A DNA stretch of 64,000 bases, taken from Cerioporus squamosus (lineage: Eukaryota > Basidiomycota > Agaricomycetes > Polyporales > Polyporaceae). The notes under the pieces are model-generated. The model was not told where the DNA came from and did no database searches. It was given only the letters and a program-made list of their open reading frames with translations. The stretch is from NCBI GenBank assembly GCA_022592435.1, contig JABYQS010000002.1:744001-808000 (forward strand), read 5' to 3'. Shown here in pieces: positions 1-10,462 of this stretch; position 1 is the stretch's first letter, and each line of letters starts with the position of its first letter. The position numbers were made by a program, and so were the translations under genes.

Positions 1-83
1 TGTAAGTAAATTGCGAGTTCTAAGTCCCAAATGTACATGTGCTAACACAAGTCCGCGGTCGAGGCCTGCTGTAGGTACAGTAA

Positions 84-1544
84 CTAAGAGCAGCTGCAGG
101 TCGATACGTCGGGGGTCTGTCCGAAGGGGCACGTTCCATCTGACCGAGTCATTAGTACCAGCATTCAACGATCGCTTGAAAACAACTCACCTGCCCGAAG
201 GCGTACAGCCCAAGGTTCACGCTCCCATAGATCCCAGGGTTGACTCCATCGAGCTGCGCGTTGACAATTGATTGCAGCTCAGCGTTGCGCGGAGCACGCT
301 GGCAGTACGGCGTAGCAGGCACAACACCATTGATGTTGATCGTGTTGCGGGGATGCTGGCGGTAAGCGATCGCGTTCGCGATGAGTGCATCAGCGTTCGT
401 GACCCCTGGGGACTTGGCAAAGTCGATCATGGCGTCGGCGTTGTCCTGTTGTGCGCACGGATCCGCGTCACCGAGTAGGGCGTTGATGCCGTCGACACCT
501 GCGAGGGTGACGCAAGGCTCGTTCGTGAAGATGTCGCCACCACTGACGAGCTGCATGCCGACCGTCAGTGCCTACCGATTGACAAATACCCGCGGAAGGA
601 CGTACACAAAGGTCCTGCCACGACTGAGCAACGGCGGGGAGGTCCGTTTGTGCGATGCGCCTGTTGAGAGTGCTACTGGTAGTGCCGTCGGTCGGACTTG
701 CGGCAGCGGCCGAACTCGAAACATCCGTCGCGCTTGGGGTTGCAGTCACGTTCACCGCTGCACTGGAGCTAACAGACACACTAGGAAGCGACGAGCTGGT
801 GGAAGTGATGTTGAGGGAATCCGTAGCAGACGGGTCTGCGGCAACCGAATCTGTCGCAGAAGCGTCCGTTGCTGACGAGACCGTGGATGACGGATCTGCC
901 GCCGACGTATCGCTCGCAGAAGGCGCGGCGGAGGTCAAGGATGGGGTGGAGGTGACAATGCCAGAGGCTAGCGCCAAGCATGCCGGAGGGATGTTCGTCG
1001 GGATATCGAACGAAACCCCCGTGCTCGTAGGCCCAGCGGCTTCTGTGGATGCAGTCGAACCTGCACCTACGGAGTCGGTGGCGGTTGATGACGCTGAGTC
1101 GGTCCCGGACGCGTCATCGGTCGAAGTTGGGAGAGCAGACGTGTCTGTTACAGATCCATCGGTCGAGGTGTCTGTGGTAGTGGGAGAGGATGACTCCGTC
1201 GCCGAGGCGGCACTGGCAGATGAATCGGTGGCCGTAGGAGAGGTTATGGCGGACGAGTCGGTGGGATTGGCGGAGTCTGTGGCAATGACAGAGGTTGCAA
1301 GGTCTGTGGAAGACGCGGCGGAGTCCGTGGAGGAAGAAACATTCGTTGCGTTCCCAGATGGTAGGATGGAAGACACGATGAGGGTCTGACTGGAGACAGC
1401 AGCGGACGAAGTGCTGATAGACGAGTTACTGTGGGTCAAGTTAGCTCAGGAACGGGCACCCCGTGGAGGGACATACCTAGGAAGGGGAAGGCCATGAACA
1501 GAGAATACGACGGCCAGTACGGCGTAGAGAGCGGTAACACGCAT
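84..1544 (-). CDS. Secreted Ser/Thr/Asp-rich protein with conserved Cys-containing C-terminal domain
   Basis: The ATG at 1544 opens a clear signal peptide (MRVTALYAVLAVVFSVHG). Intron 1 (1476-1429) begins GTATGT, has a GCTAAC branch site and ends CACAG. The second exon (1428-606) encodes about 240 residues of low-complexity Ser/Thr/Ala/Asp, with recurrent TDS/ATDS units, a probable O-glycosylated stalk. After an intron at 605-551 comes a compact conserved domain (550-191) with motifs such as SGGDIFTNEPCVTLAG and NAIAYRQHPRN. A last exon from 139 would end GTCPFGQTPDVSTCSCS and stop at 84-86, but it is one base out of phase with the preceding exon (see findings). From memory, this domain is common in basidiomycete secreted proteins of unknown function. 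It probably sits at the cell wall or outside the cell. No enzymatic motif is visible. Confidence 0.75.
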
Positions 1545-2075
1545 TTTGGCAAGTGTGATTAATGTGAAGCGAGGACGAAGAATAGGATAAAATCTAGTAC
1601 AAATGAAGAAATGCAGAGTGAGCGAAGAGAGGAGAGCACCTGGCTCGATGATTGGAGGTGACCCTGCTCGAGCAGGTTTTATATCACCTGGGCTACCTCG
1701 CATAGCGCCTCTGTGACCGATGGACAAGCACGAGACGGCCAGCGTTGCACTGGTTGTCATCGACGTTGTGTCCAACACATGAGAGAGTGCTGGCAGAGAC
1801 GGAGACACTCACAGCTTCGATGCCAACGCTGGTGCCCCAAGTCCGTCGAAGTGGCATATCGTCGAGGACCCCTGATGCTGTTCACCATACTCGGATCGCC
1901 GCTGATAGCTTGCCAGACTTACCTTGACCGCTGAATGTCAGTGTTGTACAAGGATGTACGGTGCCGCGTCTTCTCCGACATACGCGGACTCACCGAGCCG
2001 CTCGCATGTATGACAGGACGTCCATCCAAGACGACGTTGAGCGGAGACAGTATTAAGCAATAGTATAAGGAACGT
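1545..2075. other. Intergenic region; upstream of the secreted protein gene
   Basis: This 531-base gap lies between the stop of the uL3m gene and the start of the secreted protein gene, both on the minus strand. Short ORFs here show no conserved motif. It should hold the 3' end of uL3m and the promoter of the secreted protein gene. The only feature I can point to is a TATA-like box (separate entry). Confidence 0.5.
1676..1685 (-). promoter_or_regulatory. TATA-like box upstream of the secreted protein gene
   Basis: On the minus strand the sequence reads GATATAAAAC, about 130 bases upstream of the ATG at 1544. The placement fits a core promoter with a 5' UTR of roughly 100 bases. It is a motif match only. 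Confidence 0.4.
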
Positions 2076-3243
2076 CTACTCCCGAGGAACGAAAGGGTTG
2101 CTAACACGCGTAGAAGGAGCCTCGATGACCGGTGGTAACGCCTTCGCAAGCTCCTTTGTGCCAGCAGGGAAAGGAAGGTCAACGAGACCCCTAGGAAGGA
2201 TCTTCTCCAAGTTGCCCTTCGCATAGTTGTGTTGCGCAAGTTGCGTCATCTTCTTCTTCGCGTCCCGGATCATGACATGGGCATCGTCGACACCGGGAAC
2301 GCAACCACGGACGAAGATGAGGTCGAGGTCTGAGTCGACGCGGACGACAGCCAGATTCTGCGTGGTGACACGCTCACCACCCAGCCTGCCAGCCATCTTC
2401 TTACCGGGCCATACACGACCGGGGTCCTAATTAACAAGACCATGTCAGACGGGCGCAAAGAGGAAGACAGGGCAGTACGACGTACTTGATGGGCACCAAT
2501 GGCACCTGCCGAGCGGTGCGAGATGGACACACCGTGACTCGCGCGCAATCCCTTGAAGTTCCACCTCTTCATGGTACCCTGGAAGCCCTTCCCGATACTG
2601 TGCTCATGTCAATACCGGATAAACGGCGAACTGGAGACGGCGATACGTACGACTTCGCTATCACGTCGACTAACTGCCCGGGAACAAAATGGATGGCCGA
2701 GAGGGTGGTTCCTGTCCGAACGGGATCGTACAAGTAATAGCAGCGCTCGACACGCATAACTCACCGACGGGTACATGAGCATCTGGCGTGACCGGGAACT
2801 CCTTGATGATGCGTTTCGGCGCAACACCTGCCCTCTGGAAGTGGCCGAGCATTTGCTTGGTGACATTCTTTGGTGACCTGTCCGAGGCTGCAACTTGGAC
2901 TGCGTGGTACTCGGACTGGTCGTCTCGGACTGTTCGGACGTTCGCGGTGACTTGACAGTTCTCCAGCTGCAGCAATGCATTTGGTACAGCTTGCAATCAT
3001 CCCATTCAAGACATTACGCACCTGCAGAACCGTCACCGGGAACCGCACCCCATGGCTATCCCACATCACCGTCATACCCCGTTTCCGCGCAATGAGGCCC
3101 GTCCGCACAGAGGTAGGCGTCCATTTGCTCGCAGCCCCAGTCGAGGACTCCGCCTCCGCAGTCGCGTTGTTGACGGCGGTCGTATGGAGAGCTCTACATC
3201 GAGGAAGGGCGGAGCGTGTCCCGAAGGACCAGAGTCTGAGCAT
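2076..3243 (-). CDS. MRPL9: Mitochondrial large-subunit ribosomal protein uL3m
   Basis: Five exons join in phase: 3243-3022, 2966-2765, 2711-2651, 2597-2486 and 2426-2076, giving about 315 residues. The N-terminus ([22 protein letters not shown]) is Arg-rich and free of acid, as expected for a mitochondrial presequence. Family signatures are [17 protein letters not shown] at the start of the mature domain, [15 protein letters not shown], and the basic [11 protein letters not shown] and [10 protein letters not shown] stretches of L3 proteins. L3 organises the 3' end of the large rRNA near the peptidyl transferase centre. The gene is divergent from the RRN6-like gene with 157 bases between the start codons. 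All splice phases agree, so the gene looks intact. Confidence 0.92.
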
Positions 3244-3400
3244 GGTGCGGACAAGCGGTGGTAAGCGCTGGACCGAGTCGCGTCGGAATTTTGAGACACG
3301 GTCGCGCGCGCAGGACCTCGGACACCTCCCTTGCTACTGAACGCCTCCCTCCTCTCCCGCCCGAAACTGCTTATTTCTTGTCTCGCGCTAGTCAAATGGA

Positions 3401-6400
3401 ATGGATTCTTGGCCTGGATACTCCGCTGAGCAGGAGGCGCCTTCTCAGAGTGCGAAGAGAAAGGGCAAGGCTCAAGACAAGAAGATAGAGGACCCTTGGC
3501 GCTATCCAGTCCTTGACCATGGATCTCTTGGTGCTGCGACGCTGAAGCGCAAGGCAAAGCGTTACGAGTGGTCGTTCGCTGCAGATAATGTATCTGGTAC
3601 GAACGAGCTTGTGATCCTCGCGTGCTCTCACTTACGCTTGTCCGGTAGAGTATAAACTTGTTGCGTCCGAGGGACCGATTGAAGTGTTCCCCCCGACGCG
3701 TCCCAAACCGTCACGCACACCCAAGACTACGCCATTGCAGCGCGCTGAGCAAGGGGTACGATGCAGGTGTCGCTCGATATTCTATTTCTCTGACATTACA
3801 ACTTAGGCCCAATTTATTCGTACATACTATCCCGATGTCGACATACCTGCAGAGCTCATACGAGCTGAGATCGCGGAAGATGACCGTACCACGCGTGTCT
3901 GGAAGAATAGCGATATCTTTGCGGGGAACCTCATGGACGTCTGTTCCGTTCAAGTGGCTCGGAAGAATGTGCCATATCTGGCGTTTCCGATGGGCGAAAC
4001 CAACAATCAGCTGAGTCAGTGCAGCCTTGCAGTTGGACGATCGTTACTCATATAGCGGCTTATAGACATGTCTCCTCTGGCGATCCGTTCCAAGACCAAG
4101 GTCGACCTGCAGCCCAAGGCGACTCCCGTGCATATCTTCGAGACACCGATCAGACAAATCGTTGCCTCGCCCTACGCGGTGGACACAGGCAAAGGGAAGT
4201 CACAAACAGTGCGCGACTCGTTCCTCGGAGTGAGGACCATGGGTTCTGCAACCGTGTTCCGAGTCAAGGCATCAGCGTCCTTTCGGAGTGATGCAGCAGA
4301 GACGGTTCCAATAATGACGGTCCAGCGGTCCAGTATTGGCGACAGACAACCTGTCGACATGACGGTTATCTCCTCTTCAAGTGGAGCGATTGGTTACATT
4401 GTAAATGACATAGGCGACATCTATCGCTGTAGCGTTCTGGAGGGAAAGACCACTATGTAAGTCAAGACCCCTACCAGCCCAGCCTCCAGCTCACGACTAT
4501 CCCAGCGAGTGTGTGCACGCCAGGGATCGTACTGAACCGGGACTCTGTCAGGTAGCTGCCTGCCCTGGTCGAGACAGAGTTGTGGCCACGTTCGACACTT
4601 CAGCCTCGGTCGTTGACTTCAGGGTAAGTCAGCCAGGGTGTTGACGTCGATTTACGGCTGAACCTCGGTCTAGGCTGGCAAGGAGAAAGCCTATGAACTC
4701 TACACGGTTCCTCGCGCGGGCACAAGCTCACATTCATCGACTCCCCTGACGACACGCATACTGTCCGGCTTACTTCCACCGACGAGATCCTATGGTTGGA
4801 CGACCGAAACACGCGCCGTCCGATGTTTGCTGTTAAGCACGGTAGAGAGTTCGACATCTCTCTTGCCGCTCGCACATGTGTCTTGACGAAAAGTGAGTTT
4901 ACGTGCATGCTGAGCTATGAATACTCCTCATTCGCTTTCCGCAGGCCCTCTTACGTTCCTTACTTCTCGGCGCAACTCCCTTGTTACGGTCTACGACGTC
5001 TCCCGAACCGATCGGCTTGTCCAAATGCGGAGTGCTCCCTGCGTGTTACCTCCTATCGTTAAGCCCGATGGTGCGCACGGAGGTTATGCCCTGCTGCCCC
5101 CTACCCTCTTCGGCAGCAAGCACCTCAGCGTATTCCAACTGTCAGAGCGAGGAGGTGTCTCTGTCTTGCACTTGGACCACTTGCCTGTGGACGCCGTCCC
5201 AGATGCTACATCAGAAGCTCCTCGGCGTACTCAGTGGCCGGCAAGCCTCGAGGAGGTCGCTCAACAAGCCGATATGATGCGGGCGAGCCAAGGAGCACTT
5301 GCCGGAAGAGCCCATAGCGTTACTGACTTGCACCCCGTCTATCAAAGTAAGCGGACGTCCTCCCTTTCCGGTGGTGGACTAACGTGCTCCCCAGAGCTGT
5401 TCGTGGAGCGGACGAAAGAGAGCATCTCAGCACAGTCCAATGCTGTCTTCGATGCTCTCGAACGCATGCCTGCTTTCTGGCAAGATGCAGATGCCCCAGT
5501 TGATCATGTGCTGACGACGTGAGTTTTTGTCGCCACTGCCATACATTGGATGAACCCTGATGGTGTCTCGCATTAGCTTCGATATCGCGCTACGCTCCGG
5601 GACGGAGCCGTCCGATGCCTCGAGAAACGACTGGTTCACTGGCAGTGCACTTGACTCCGCCGCAGGGTATCGCGCATGGGGACAAGGCCGGATTCCTCGC
5701 GAAGAACTGGCAAAACGTTCCCCGTGGCATCTAGACGTGTCCCCTATCCATCCGCCGCCATGTTCCCGAGTTTGCCAGGGAGCCCCAGAAGACACTTCAG
5801 AACTTGGCATCGCTATGACCTGGCAGACGGACCTCATCGCACAGCCGACTCCTTCCGCCGAGAAACTGAGGCGCGTTCTCAATTGGGCCTTGATCTGTCA
5901 TTGGCCGCAGACGTCTTCGCGTCGCAGTATCCAGGCCAAGCGACGAGCTTCGACGAAGACATGCTCAACATCTCGCTCTCAACGCAGGCCATGTCTCTGG
6001 GAGGTGAACTCGATGAGCCGCCACCAGTGCAATTCGGCTTTCTTCGCCCGGTTCGCGGCAAGGAGCCATCTCCACGCAAAGACGGAGCGGAGGGCGAAGA
6101 CAACGCGGAAAGCGAGGCTACTTCGAAGTCACTCATACCTCTCGGCGTCCGCCTCCTCTTGCAGGAGTGGGAGGTTGGAACAGACCCTACTCACTATGTC
6201 TACCATGACCCTTACGACGACACGGCAGAGGTTCGGGCGCCAGCAGCTCCTCGCCCTACGAAACAGCCTGCCCGGCCGGCGTCACCGCTGCACGCGGTCC
6301 CCACTCCAGCCCCAACACAACGTCCGCCCACTATCGCGACGGCCGTACCGCGCGCTCCCCAAGCAATCATAGCAAGCCAGCCTCTCGCGCCACGAAGACC

Positions 6401-6604
6401 GCTCGCCGCTGCGCGCTCGCAGGACACGTTCCCCGCGCAATCGCAGCGGCTTCTGAACGGCACCAGCCAACCCACGGACACCTGGGCTGCCCCGCCTTCC
6501 TCTCAGGAACCCTTCGCTGCAACGCAGGTCCTCCCCGGCCCTCATGGAGGACGGCCGAATGCGGCTAAGAAAAGCCTGCGAAGAAGCGGATTGGTGGATT
6601 CTGA
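3401..6604 (+). CDS. RRN6: RRN6-like RNA polymerase I transcription initiation factor (frame interrupted three times)
   Basis: Exons at 3401-3589, 3651-3755, 3807-4014 and from 4066 onward carry conserved segments. These are DPWRYPVLDHGSLGAATL, YYPDVDIPAELIRAEIAE, TPIRQIVASPYAV, FLGVRTMGSATVFRVK, DEILWLDDRNTRRPMFAV and, near the C-terminus, LLLQEWEVGTDPTHYVYHDP. The last one and a Lys-rich end are typical of fungal RRN6-like proteins. RRN6 is a core factor subunit that recruits Pol I to rDNA promoters, and the middle of the protein is probably a WD40-like propeller. Continuous homology needs one extra base at each of three homopolymers (4718-4720, 5741-5744, 6570-6573). With the last one restored the protein ends KPAKKRIGGF at 6604. 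Unrestored, the frame runs on to 6725 with unrelated residues. The intron from 4015 uses a GTCAGT donor. Confidence 0.72.
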
Positions 6605-7290
6605 AGGTCATGCGGGGTGCACTGGACGTTCTGTGGCAATTGGGGTGCCCTCCGTCGCTTTGGGAGTTGGGTTCCGCAGCGCCGCGTCTGAAAGTCCGCA
6701 GATTGCCTCTGGACGGACCTCGTGATATGACCGATCCATGTTCATGGTGCCCCAGTGTGCGATCGCTGTGCGTACATGTGTGTCGGGGCAGGCTGCCGAT
6801 GCTCAGTTCAATATCGCTAGTCTGTTCGGCCGACAGTGGTCTTGGCGAATGCGTTGGGTAGGCTGTAGCATAGCAGCATTCGCACATGAAGAATAAGTAT
6901 CGTTAGCTTCACTAGCGCAAGCAAATGCGACCGAGAGCAGTTCTGAGCAGTTGGCTGAGTTGTGCGGAGCTGGTATGACGCGCCGGATATATATGGTGCT
7001 TGTCCGGTGAAATGGCTCTGCCTCGGTTTGGGGGGAGCTCCGGTGCTCTTCCATCTACCACCACCCATCCTCACGCTCTCTCCGCCCGTCTGCACCTTGG
7101 CTCGCCTTAAATCCACACGGTCGTGCGAGCGCACGGAACTGGACTGTTGCCCGGCCAGTGACAGCTTCCTATGAGCGAGAAACGGTGCGACTTCTTCCCG
7201 ACGCGTTCTCCCCGCCAAGCCCCCTCAACGCGGTGTTGACAATTCGTCCCTGCAGGCCTTTCAACTATCTATTCGACTCGGTTGCCTTCA
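6605..7290. other. Intergenic region between the RRN6-like and mitochondrial carrier genes
   Basis: These 686 bases contain no ORF with a recognisable motif on either strand. It should hold the 3' UTR of the RRN6-like gene and the carrier promoter. An AT-rich ATATATAT run near 6987-6994 is the only TATA-like element. It lies about 300 bases before the carrier start, so its role is doubtful. Confidence 0.4.
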
Positions 7291-8756
7291 ATGAGTCTCT
7301 CAAAAGTAGTTTTGATTGCTTGCTTCGTGGGATGACGCACGAGGAGTGACCGTGGCTTCACACAGGCAACAAAGCGGTCGTATGCGCGCTGTCGGCGAGC
7401 TATATATCGACATTCGCGGGGTACCCAGTGAGTGCTCATCGCAAGCGAGAAGTTCTCCTTCATTGAACCCGATGGGTGAAGCTGGACTCCATCAAGTCGA
7501 GGCTGCAGACAACCCGACAGCGCGTCTCCATTCCCCGCCTCGCCCTAACGGTCTACCAAGAAGAGGGCATTGTCGGCTTCTATCGAGGGCTATGGATCCC
7601 ACTGATGACCATCTCATTCGTCCGTACGTGCCAGCATATCTCGCGTCCTGACATCATGCCCATGCGATCCGCCCTCCAGGCGCTGCCTCCTTCACCATCT
7701 ACTCGCGGACGAAGGAGTACTTCCGTGCTCGGCATTGGCTTGCGCGCGACCGCATATTTGACGTGTCCGCTGTCGGTGGCATCAGGTTTGAGCCATCGTT
7801 CGTCCCGTCGACACGGTTCTGACATCACTGTCCCCCGGCAGTGGTGCGCTGTCTGGTTCATTGATCTCTTTTGGGAGTGCCCGTACGTCTTCACATTCCT
7901 CTGGTCCGCGTCGCATCTCTTATGCTGAAATGAACTAGCATTCGAACTTGTAAAGGTGCGGTGATCACTCTTGCAAGAGGTCTAGGCCGGGCCTGACTGT
8001 GTCCTCAGGTCAGACGACAGCTCGAGTATTCAATAGCAGCTAGCAAGGGTATTCGGCTTGCGAAGGCCCCTTCCACAATGGAAGCTGTACGCGAGATCTT
8101 TCGGAGTAGTGGCTTGCTCGGTCTGTACACCGGTTTCAAGCTACACTTCGGTAAGAACCTCCTACCTCCCACATGTCACGATATAAGGTTCCTGCTGATA
8201 GCCCTGGACAGTCAGGGACACTATGGGAACTGCGCTATACTTCTTCGAGTATGACGGTTTCCGGTATATAATGGGCCGAGACTACAGTGGCGAACAGGGT
8301 CCGACTCCCCCCTGGCTCCCGATTCCTGCATCTCTTGTGCCATTCTTATGTGGTTCATTGGCTGGCGTGACTTCTTGGGCCCTGATCTACCCTCTTGACG
8401 TGTGAGTCCTGACGAGCCCGGAAACCGTGAAGCTGCTTAACATCGCCTCAGGGTGAAGACGAAGGTGCAGCAGCGCGCACTCGCTGGCGAACGTCCAAGA
8501 ACAGTCTTCGAAACCTTTCATCGGCTCATTCGAGGTCGGTGCTCAGTGAGCCTCGGTGTACATCTCGACTAACTGAACTCTTCTAGGTCCCGACCCGAAC
8601 GCGCCCAAACCTATCCTCCGCGGACTCGCGCGACTGTACCAAGGCCTTGGTGTCAGTGCTCTTCGGAGCGTCACGACACACGGACTACTATGGACATTCT
8701 TTGACCTAACCGCGTCCTATATTGATGACCTACCAGGCCGTATCGACCACGAATAA
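7291..8756 (+). CDS. Mitochondrial carrier family (SLC25) protein
   Basis: The product has the three-fold carrier layout, with one signature motif per repeat: PLDSIKSR (near 7485), PFELVKVR (near 7945-8010) and PLDVVKTK (near 8395-8460). Each is followed by the usual aromatic/Gly segment (EEGIVGFYRG, SSGLLGLYTG, RLYQGLG). At least seven short introns interrupt it. The reading PWLPIPASLVPFLCGSLAG before the third motif is typical membrane-helix sequence. Carriers exchange metabolites across the inner mitochondrial membrane, but the substrate cannot be told here. The start is the weak point. The proposed first exon (7291-7305, MSLSK) joins exon 2 (from 7366) one base out of phase, so either the start lies elsewhere or a base is missing at the donor. 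Confidence 0.85.
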
Positions 8757-9049
8757 TAGACAACCGTATATGGGAGCATGCATCGCAACGCTGTACTAAC
8801 GTAGATGTGCTTAATTGTATGTATCACCGAACGCATGCACATACCAACCATGAAGGAGACCCGTCCCCATTGACCCAACAGTACCCTCCTTTGCGGGTGT
8901 TTAGTACTTTGGACAGACACCCAACTGAACCCCGACAACAGATTGCTAGAAAGCACTACACAGCTACATTATATCGATACAGCGACAGCAGAGAACGAAT
9001 AAGTAAGCAAAACAGCAGACAGATCGTCAAATGGGCAATGAGGACCAGC

Positions 9050-10306
9050 TCATTCGCGCATGGCATATGGGTGCTTCACCAGCTCTTCGTAGAGATCAGC
9101 AGGTAGGTCGCGCACTAGTGTGACGGCGATCCCAATGACGGGCAATGCCTCTAGAGGAGGGAACGTCCGTAGTAATCGCATAGGGCTGACGATGTATTGA
9201 CCTTCAGCTCGACGAAACGTAGAAGGTGTCACGACATCTTACCTGGACGAGCGCATCACTTCATCACGCATAAGAAGTAGCTGCGCGATCACGCATAATA
9301 CGTTCAGATGCACGCCGAATGCGAGAAGAAAGTCCCATAGTTGGAGGACTTGGTCGAGTGGAGGGGTACACGCGCAGAGCGTGAGGACAGCTACGAGTAG
9401 TGTGAGAGGCGGAGGTGAGCCCGTTATTGAGTTCACTCACATGGGAAGGCGTAGATCTCCGCTGAGAGGTTTTTGGAACGTAGGTGAGCGTACAATTCGG
9501 GGTCAACGATCTTGAGACATCGGTCCAAGAGCTGCATGACTGGTTAGCATCTCGAGGGCACCGTAGAACAACCTAACTTACCTTCAAGCCACAGTGGACG
9601 CCTTCTAAGGTTGGTTGTACATACAATGGACATGACTCCTCGATGAACTTGGCGAAGCAGTAGAAGGCTTCGAGCTCGGATGGCATGGTATAGAGGAAAG
9701 GCGCGGCTAGGACGTTCATACCCTGGACGTAAGTGAAGCCAAGCTGATCGTTCTCTTGTCGGTCTGGAGTGGAATGAGACGGGATGAAAGCGCATGGGAT
9801 GCCATGGACGCGTGCTCACCGTGATTACGCCACACGAACGCGTCCAAGAGCCGGACAAGCATGTCTTCGCTCACTCGTTCCTTGAACCCTCGGTCCGTCG
9901 CCAGTGTGCTGCCATACTCATGAGGTCTTTCAGGGGGTGAGTTTGTTGCGTACTCACCGGAACGTGTCATTCCTGATCTTCTCCCGTACTTCACAAGGAC
10001 CCCGACCAACATACTCCAGGAACGACTCAGCTGACACATCTCGCACCCTCAGCAAGACTTTCCATATCCTAGGACGGAGTGTAGGGTCCTGGAACACATC
10101 AGGACTGAGGAGACAATGAGCTTTCAACCGTACAAACATACCACTGCCGAAGGGATCCCGTCCACCAGAATCAATCGCCGCAGCTTCTTGGTAGCCTCCT
10201 CCATATCAGCAGCCGAGCGCGCCTTCGACGCGCTCTTGAACTGGTTCAATATCTTGTTGAACGAGTGCGCCGTGGTAGCGGCTGAGGGATCCGAGGAGGT
10301 CGACAT
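9050..10306 (-). CDS. BUB2: BUB2/Cdc16-type TBC-domain GTPase-activating protein (mitotic exit checkpoint)
   Basis: Seven or so exons encode a compact TBC protein of about 300 residues. Both catalytic fingers of TBC GAPs are visible: IRNDTFR matches the IxxDxxR arginine-finger motif and YVQGM carries the glutamine finger. Further family matches are FIEESCPLYVQPTLEGVH, LLDRCLKIVDPELYAHL and SVLTLCACTPPLDQVLQLWD, the last nearly identical to yeast Bub2 as I recall it. In yeast Bub2-Bfa1 inactivates the Tem1 GTPase at spindle poles to hold mitotic exit; S. pombe Cdc16 does the same in septation. The start at 10306 (MSTSSDPSAATT) is 156 bases from the divergent adaptin-like gene. All splice phases agree. 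Confidence 0.9.
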
Positions 10307-10462
10307 GAGGGTATGTGGTGGTAGACGAGGTGAACGTGCTGCAGTTGGACTGCTCGGCTATTGCCCTCAGCCACATTTGGCCTTCCCTTCGACGCGACCG
10401 TCATGTCCACTCGTCCTGCTGCTTTCTTCTGACCTTGTCTCTCCTTTGGATACCTCGCAATC

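Noticed and set aside
655..1389. Plus-strand ORF of 244 codons, Val/Glu/Ser-rich
   Set aside because: Exact antisense of the Ser/Thr/Asp repeat of the secreted protein; the composition is the mirror of TDS codons and it lacks motifs.
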